A program made the translations under genes and the position numbers. Positions 9,141 through 14,914 of a stretch of 14,914 nucleotides of DNA are shown piece after piece. The notes under the pieces were generated by a model. It was not told the origin of the DNA and did not search any database. It saw nothing but the letters and a program-made list of their open reading frames with translations. Positions within the stretch are counted from its first letter, which is position 1; each line of letters opens with the position of its first letter. The stretch spans positions 95,308-110,221 of the forward strand of contig NW_003157230.1 of assembly GCF_000003605.2 (NCBI RefSeq). Direction: 5' to 3'. The DNA comes from Saccoglossus kowalevskii. Taxonomy: Eukaryota; Hemichordata; Enteropneusta; Harrimaniidae.

Positions 9141-10721
9141 GAATGACTAGCTCACTTGTTGCTCGAAGTGAGAAAACTTTTGACAAAGTTCCCAATTCAT
9201 TAAAAAGATAACATCGACCACGGGAAAAATAACAGCAATTCGTCCGATTGTGTTGAACTAAACTGTTGTTCCATGTCCAGTCATGTGAACATTAAATTGC
9301 CAAAATATACATTTGTCGAGTTGTCGCTCAAAGGTGGAGTCAGCTGATCGCTGCTGGGGTAACACAGCTAAACTGACACATACATATGCATTATCCAGTC
9401 CGCATTTTAAAAAAAAACATATTCACCTAACCCCCAAATCCTGAATATTTCTATACGATGCGTGTTGTGTTATGTTTGATTAGATTCCCATGGTTGTAAT
9501 ACTCAACATTAAGGGTTGCACGTCGACGAATCACTGGTTTGAACGGACTTCGTAGATATATAAATAAAACAACGTATATTAATGTTGCAAGGCGTGCTTC
9601 AAGTTTCTTGATTTCCGTTAATAACATGCATTTCAATCAGTTAAGATAAAGAATTGATTCCAGATAAAAGTAAATTGAACTGAGACAAATAAACATATTG
9701 TAAAGAAGTCGCCAACTGGTAAACATATGTGAGAAGTATGTGCACGAATCATGGAACAAATGTGACCAAATACGCCGCTTGGGGGAAAACCCTAACCCAG
9801 TAAGCATAAGACGGGTACAGCTAGCTAGATCCATTTAACTCAGTATAAGTGCTGGTTCCGTGTTGTCCCATTGAGAACTGCTAGAGCGCAACTCAGATCT
9901 CCGGATGTGGGTGGAATCGACACGTCACAATTCACCGAGTCTCCCCTCAGGTAGCTGAACACTTTCTGTCGTGTTCAGTAAACTCTGGAAGTGTATTTGA
10001 GGACACCTTTAATGAACGGGTGAAGCGTGACCGTGAATGACATGGTGCGACTAACACGAGTGCTATGATGTACCACACCAATTATAGACTCACAGACGTG
10101 CTCGTAAATAATCGCGTCATAAAAAAGCTCAACACATTAAATGGTTACAACCGTACTGAGAATCGAATATATATCTACACGTGTGGGGTAAAGATTGTAA
10201 TGCTCTAATTGTTTTTGTTTTTTAATGTTTGTTTCTTTCTTTCTGATAATGAAATTAAATGGTATGATTTGGTTGTTCGAATATTTGGCGTCTGGCTAAC
10301 TGGCGCCGTAAACATGAGTACAGGTTATGAGGGTATCTAAGGCCCAGAAAGCGTACCCTGTTTCCCGGACCTGTTTCCTAAAACTTTACCCAACATTTGA
10401 CCTTGATACAACCAAAATTCACAACATATACAGTGAGTGAAATTTACAACATTGTCAATCCTGTTAAACTCAACAACCGTCACCCAGCGCTCCTTTGAAT
10501 TTCACGTGTTCATACACATTTCGTTGGATTGACATTGGAACGGGGCGCAGTGTGACGACTGTGACGAATATTTCACGAAAAATAGAATATGAAGATAAAA
10601 AAAAACGCACGTCATTAACATATTAAACTTATTTTTAGTTCGTCTGTTTTTAGTATAACATTTTTGTGCTCTGCTGAGATGATCATCATTCACTATCACG
10701 ATTTTCTAATTCTATATATTA

Positions 10722-10751
10722 GAGGAGTGTATACAGAACTCTTCACTCCTC
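10722..10751. other. Perfect 8-bp stem hairpin (GAGGAGTG / CACTCCTC)
   Basis: GAGGAGTG at 10722-10729 pairs perfectly with CACTCCTC at 10744-10751 across a 14-nt loop. It lies about 90 bp from the GTTGC-TAT-GCAAC palindrome. Isolated stems of this size occur by chance and no function is assigned. Confidence 0.3.
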
Positions 10752-10838
10752 CATCTATGGACAAATTAATTCATTTACATGCTCAAAATAATGACGTGTC
10801 TTTAACAACGTCTTTCCATTGCTATGCCCTCCTCCTTC

Positions 10839-10851
10839 GTTGCTATGCAAC
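10839..10851. promoter_or_regulatory. Palindrome resembling an RFX X-box
   Basis: GTTGC-TAT-GCAAC is a perfect inverted repeat with a 3-bp centre. RFX factors bind imperfect inverted repeats of GTTGCC-type half-sites, which this resembles with one base fewer in the centre. A second partial copy (TTGCTATGC) lies about 20 bp to the left. There is no recognised gene nearby. Confidence 0.2.
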
Positions 10852-11829
10852 ATGGACGGAAAACCGCCGAGCGACTGTATATTGTATTTTTCGACCGGAC
10901 TGCGTGTCAAATATAAGTGTAATGTAGCATATTGTATACAGACAACAACACAAAAACATAAAGCAGTAATGTCAGATATAATCACACGAGCCTTGGAGAG
11001 ATCACCGGCATTTCACTTATTCACTGTAAATCCATTAAGTTTGTTGAAATAATCATCTAATACACTGCTCTATACATAAAACATCACAAGTAGAGACGAA
11101 ATGTGGAATGATTGGACCCGTTACTGTGGCGATTAGATTTGAAATGTTGAAAGAAAATGACAAAACTATCAAGACTACTAAGCTATGCTTAGAGAATAAA
11201 TTTTCAGAATCCTGATCGAGACAGTTTCATCACTATGCGACGATATAGATGAAATTTGGAAAACATCCACTAAACACATTCCAATTAGACGCGTCGAGTA
11301 GTGGCGAAATCGACATCCATTTACATTCAAAAATATTCTTTTGAACAATACCGAATCAATTATGTTGTTACAGACTTTGCTGGCGTTCAAGTATCGGTAA
11401 AGCGATAGCTCATCGCGATTACACCGTCCTTCAACCCCGACCCCAAACAGATCATATCATCCGCTCATCTTCAGGACTATTTTAAAATCACGACAAAGAG
11501 TGTCGGTAGACTGTCAAAGGAGTCGCCACAAGATGAAAATATGTGACGTATGGATTGTTTAAGTATAGTACAAACAGCTGCTGGAATTAAGTATATTTTT
11601 ACGACATAGAAAGATGTTCAACAAGTGTTGTGCTACTTAAAGGTGACGAAAGTTGGTGTTATGACAATAAGATCGAGTGTTGACAGACACGACCCCAAAT
11701 CGTGCTAATACTAAGAACAGAGGCGTTCACCTCGCACGTAAAACAATTTTAAATATCTCTATGTTAAATTCAATACAGCGACGGCGATCGAAGATATTTT
11801 TATAGGACATTCAAGTATATCTACTAGAT

Positions 11830-11875
11830 GGGGGCGTGGCAGTTAGAGACTAAAAATCCACAGTGCCGCTATAAA
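11830..11875 (+). promoter_or_regulatory. GC-box plus TATA-type pair, possible core promoter
   Basis: GGGGGCGTGGC (SP/KLF-type) at 11830-11840 is followed 29 bp later by TATAAA at 11870-11875, with promoter-like spacing on the plus strand. No recognisable coding exon follows within the next kilobase, so this is a weak suggestion only. Confidence 0.2.
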
Positions 11876-12442
11876 GATACCGCCATATATGAACGAATTT
11901 AATATACAAGTTATAATGATTCACTAATGAACTGTGCTTTTCGTTACAAATGACCTATGCGCAAACAAATAAGGTCTCGTTGTCCGACAAGCCACACTCG
12001 AACTTTGTCGCTGCGGAAAAGCCGATAATTTGACGATTGTTTCAGATATCCTGCTTAAGTTGCGCACATGCAAACGTTCAGTTGTTCTCCCAAGTCTTCC
12101 TGTGGTGGTTGTTGTACATAAAATCGATAAAATTCAGTTTCAAAATTGGACGATTCTATTTCTCACACCAAGCATACTGCGGTTGGATTGAAAATAAGCT
12201 GCAACGGGCACGAGCGCGGGGTTGTGTTAGGAAATAAGATTACGTGTACTCTCTTGATAATTGAATTCCAATACGCACTAGATCCGGGATGTGAAGTAAT
12301 AACTTTCCCAGCTATTAACTGAGTTGCCAGCTTTAGTGACATAAAGTGTTAACGGTGCACGTAAGTTATTATAACAATTATTTTTAAGGTTCATTTGGCG
12401 TTTCCCCACATTTTAACTTCACACTCAAAAGAAAAAATTAAG

Positions 12443-12543
12443 GGCGGACCAATTATACGGCGGACCGGGTCTTACCCAAGAAATATGTCAAAGGGGATAC
12501 TGTATATATACCGAGAGATGGAAACTTTGTTCTGCATACCACA
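12443..12543 (+). repeat. Dispersed repeat family, copy C, about 100 bp
   Basis: Starts GCGGACCAATTATACGGCGG and ends AACTTTGTTCTGCATACCAC, both closely matching the ends of copy B, and contains the GGACCGGGT segment seen in copy A. The ends are shared while the interiors differ in length, which suggests internal deletion derivatives of one element. No open reading frame and no clear terminal inverted repeats were seen. Confidence 0.5.
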
Positions 12544-13317
12544 AGCATTAAAACCGAAGCAAAATACATTCTGAGATATATAAACATCCGTTATAATTTC
12601 ATTATAGCGTAGTTGTACACATGTCCTTTCTAGTGAGACAGACATTATAATATTGAAGCTTTGACGGCACCAAATATAGGCCTCAATTTACAGTAACAAG
12701 AAACTACTAACAATTACGGCTGCATCGCCGCTTTCTTTATTTGTCTAACCTTAGACTGTATTGTCAAAGAAACATCCGCCTAAGCGAACGTCTACTATGT
12801 AGAACGACGCCGAAAACTTTGGTATGTCCTATATCCCAACTGATACACAGTCGGACATATGGTCGGCACCACGGTGCACGTGATTGAGCTCTGATAAAGA
12901 CCCTATCAGCGGAACATGTTTTTAAAAGGCAATACAAACGGATCCGAAAATTGGAAAAAGCTGCCCCAAGTGAATGGGCTTGTTAGGTGAAATAAACACG
13001 AATATACTAAAGCCACTATATTTCACCGCAACGCGGGTATTGGGTGTCGCAGGGGGAAGGGAACTGAAGAAAATATATTATTGTAGTCAATAGGCGGTGT
13101 CCCTGAAGGTTGTACCAGCAAATCATGGTAGACCACACGCACAGTGACTCTAGATACTCGGGACATTCACCTTAACCGTGTACTTTAGGGTATACGCCTT
13201 AAAACATGCGATGTTTCACGCAATCATAACTAGTACCTCGATAAACACTTATCTGTGCCACACACACAGCTGTCAACTAAGATACTATGGTTTACGCTTG
13301 GACAAACGCCGACTCGA

Positions 13318-13333
13318 TTTTTTTTTTTTTTTT
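13318..13333 (-). repeat. T16 homopolymer (possible poly-A tail on the minus strand)
   Basis: Sixteen consecutive T residues. On the minus strand this would be a poly-A tail following sequence at coordinates above 13333, as for a retroposed element. That sequence has only a small repeated AAATTCTCAA motif (around 13355-13374) and no recognised SINE or processed-gene features, so it may simply be a homopolymer. Confidence 0.3.
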
Positions 13334-14208
13334 GAGAAAAATGTATAGAAAAAAATTCTCAATAAATTCTCAAGTTTGCTCAAAATGTGGTGAGATTATG
13401 ACTTACGCTCTGTATATTATTTGACGTGTCGAATCTCTTTCCATGATAGCGATTCTCAATCCAATTAAAACGAAATACCACTTGTGAGTTGACTCGGTTT
13501 CAAGGTATCGATGCGCAGTTACTTGACATGTGTGAATAGTATCGTGAGCGAAGTTTTCTATTGATTGTCGATATTGAACAATCATGAATTTAAATATGGA
13601 CAATTGTCACTTTACAAATATTTCTTTCGAATCCTTATATAAAATAAAATATTTCATACAAATCAAACGTTCGACAGGAATGGTATACGGATGAAATGCT
13701 ATCGTATAAGCCAAAGATAAACATTATGCAAATATCCACCGAACAACAGTAGTGGTTGTCTTCGCTTTTAAAACAAATGTGATCAGCGTTTAGCCGAAAT
13801 TTGATTTGTTTTTAATCTGGGACCGTTTTAAAATCTACCTTTCCAATTAGGCAACAATTATGACCGCGCTGCGGCCGTGGATATTTCCGGATTCCAAATA
13901 CCGCAAATCTGGTAGTCATTTGGTCCACGACCTCATGTAGTGGGCACCTCTATGCACTTAGCCAACGGTTAACGATGGATGGTATTTTAAAATATTTGGA
14001 TATGTGATAGATTAGAAAATAAAAGCGATCACAATAATATACAGTATGTCAGACCCGGCACGTCAACATTCGCACTCAATTAGTCGCCTTCTTTCAACCT
14101 TTGCAATGGTTAAAACTCTCTGGGTTTCTGGTGTGACATACATTCACATGCTGTCAATGCGCAATAAGAAACGTTTCCATCCAGTTTATGATTAACTAAG
14201 GGTGATGT

Positions 14209-14914
14209 GAGGTTCGTGACATGCCGAACTACGAGAGACGGATGAGATGAACCCTCATGGAAGGTTCATGTCCTACAGAACTGTTAGGGTCGGACGGATG
14301 AGGTGAGGTTCACGTCGTACCGAACTGCTAGTGTCGGGTGAGGTGAGGTGAGGTTCTTGTCATACGGCACTGCTAGTGACGGTTGAGGTGAATCTTATGT
14401 CATACCACCCTATGTAGGTTGGTGGGGTGGTGGTTCGTGTCACACCGCACTGTGGGGTACGAGTGAGATGAGGTTTATGTCATACCGCACTGTGAGGGTG
14501 GACGGATGAGATGAGGTTCGTGTTATACCGCCCTGTGAGGAGTGGAAGAAGCGAGGCCCATGTCATACCGTACTGTTAGGAAGAGGATGAGGTGAAGTTC
14601 GTACCATACCGCCCTATGAGGGGTGTATAAATTGAGGTTCATGTCACACCACTCTATGAGACAGGGATGAGGCGAGGCACATGTCATACCGTACTGTACG
14701 GAACGGATGGCCGAGGTTCATGCTGCACTGTATGGGACGGATGAGGCGAGGTTCATGCAATGCACCGCACTGTATTGAACAGTTGAGGCGAGGTTCGTAT
14801 CATGCCGCCCTGTGAGAGGGAATAAATTGAGGTTCATGTCACACCGCACTATGAGATAGGAATGAGGCAAGGTTCATGTCATACCGGACTGTGTGGCGAG
14901 GTTCGTGCGCGCGG
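14209..14914 (+). repeat. Degenerate minisatellite, about 40 bp unit, 18 or so copies, open at the right edge
   Basis: The core GAGGTTCATGTCATACCGCA, followed by CTGTGAGGG and a GGATGAGG-like spacer, recurs about 18 times. The AGGTTC anchor falls near 14210, 14262, 14306, 14351, 14391, 14431, 14471, 14514, 14554, 14595, 14635, 14675, 14714, 14749, 14791, 14830, 14870 and 14899. Spacing is mostly 39-45 bp, with outliers of 52, 35 and 29. Units diverge by substitutions and small indels, and no long frame stays open across them. The array enters from unique sequence near 14200 and continues past the window. Confidence 0.9.

Larger units (their letters stand above)
9141..14208. other. 5' flanking or intergenic DNA with no recognised gene
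   Basis: About 5 kb upstream of the TIKI gene. No conserved protein segment, tRNA B-box or snRNA was recognised on either strand; the open frames present are short, unfamiliar and mostly lack a good ATG. The CpG level is ordinary. Notable items are an AACTTT-TGAC-AAAGTT inverted repeat at 9175-9190, a hairpin at 10722-10751, a palindrome at 10839-10851, a GC-box/TATA pair at 11830-11875, repeat copy C, and the T16 tract. Small exons or a noncoding RNA cannot be excluded. Confidence 0.5.

Noticed and set aside
12589-12609. CGTTATAAT/ATTATAGCG imperfect inverted repeat as a transposon end
   Set aside because: There is one mismatch in nine pairs and a 3-nt centre, with no partner copy or target duplication, so it is more likely a chance hairpin.
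14209-14914. CRISPR array
   Set aside because: There are no constant direct repeats with unique spacers. The whole 40-bp unit recurs with graded divergence, and the context is a eukaryotic genome.

Overview
The window reads as eukaryotic (metazoan) genomic DNA. It is AT-rich and mostly noncoding, with consensus splice sites, long introns, low-complexity tracts, decayed interspersed repeats and a minisatellite. The only gene I can identify is the 5' part of a TIKI (TRABD2-type, TraB/GumN superfamily) Wnt-inactivating metalloprotease on the minus strand. Exon 1 (8473-8589) encodes the start codon and a signal peptide. A 304-bp intron with gt/ag ends follows, then exon 2 (7605-8168), which encodes the first half of the catalytic domain and ends in CAG|GTAAGA. 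Together they give residues 1-227, in phase at both junctions. The remaining exons are not recognised here, so intron 2 runs at least from 7604 to the left edge. TIKI genes occur widely in animals but are missing from Drosophila and C. elegans. This, with the base composition and patchy CpG depletion, suggests a non-insect invertebrate or other metazoan; I cannot name the species.

Layout from left to right. Positions 1-7604 are intron 2 (partial), or intron plus unrecognised sequence. This stretch holds two members of a dispersed repeat family (651-735 and 1592-1812) and a cluster of four decayed copies of another short repeat (4485-5226). About 840-6540 is strongly CpG-depleted. Positions 7605-8589 carry the two TIKI exons. 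Positions 8590-9190 are the 5' flank, with a TATA-like tract, a five-codon upstream ORF overlapping the TIKI start, CCAAT boxes, a palindromic E-box and TCF/LEF-like motifs. Positions 9191-14208 are CpG-normal DNA with no recognisable gene; a third member of the dispersed repeat family is at 12443-12543 and a T16 tract at 13318-13333. Positions 14209-14914 are a degenerate minisatellite of about 40 bp period that runs off the right edge.

No operon, RNA gene, CRISPR array or intact mobile element is visible, and I found no clearly undescribed biological system. The most informative signals are the TIKI gene with its start-site arrangement, the CpG-depleted domain, and the two repeat families whose state of decay tracks that domain.
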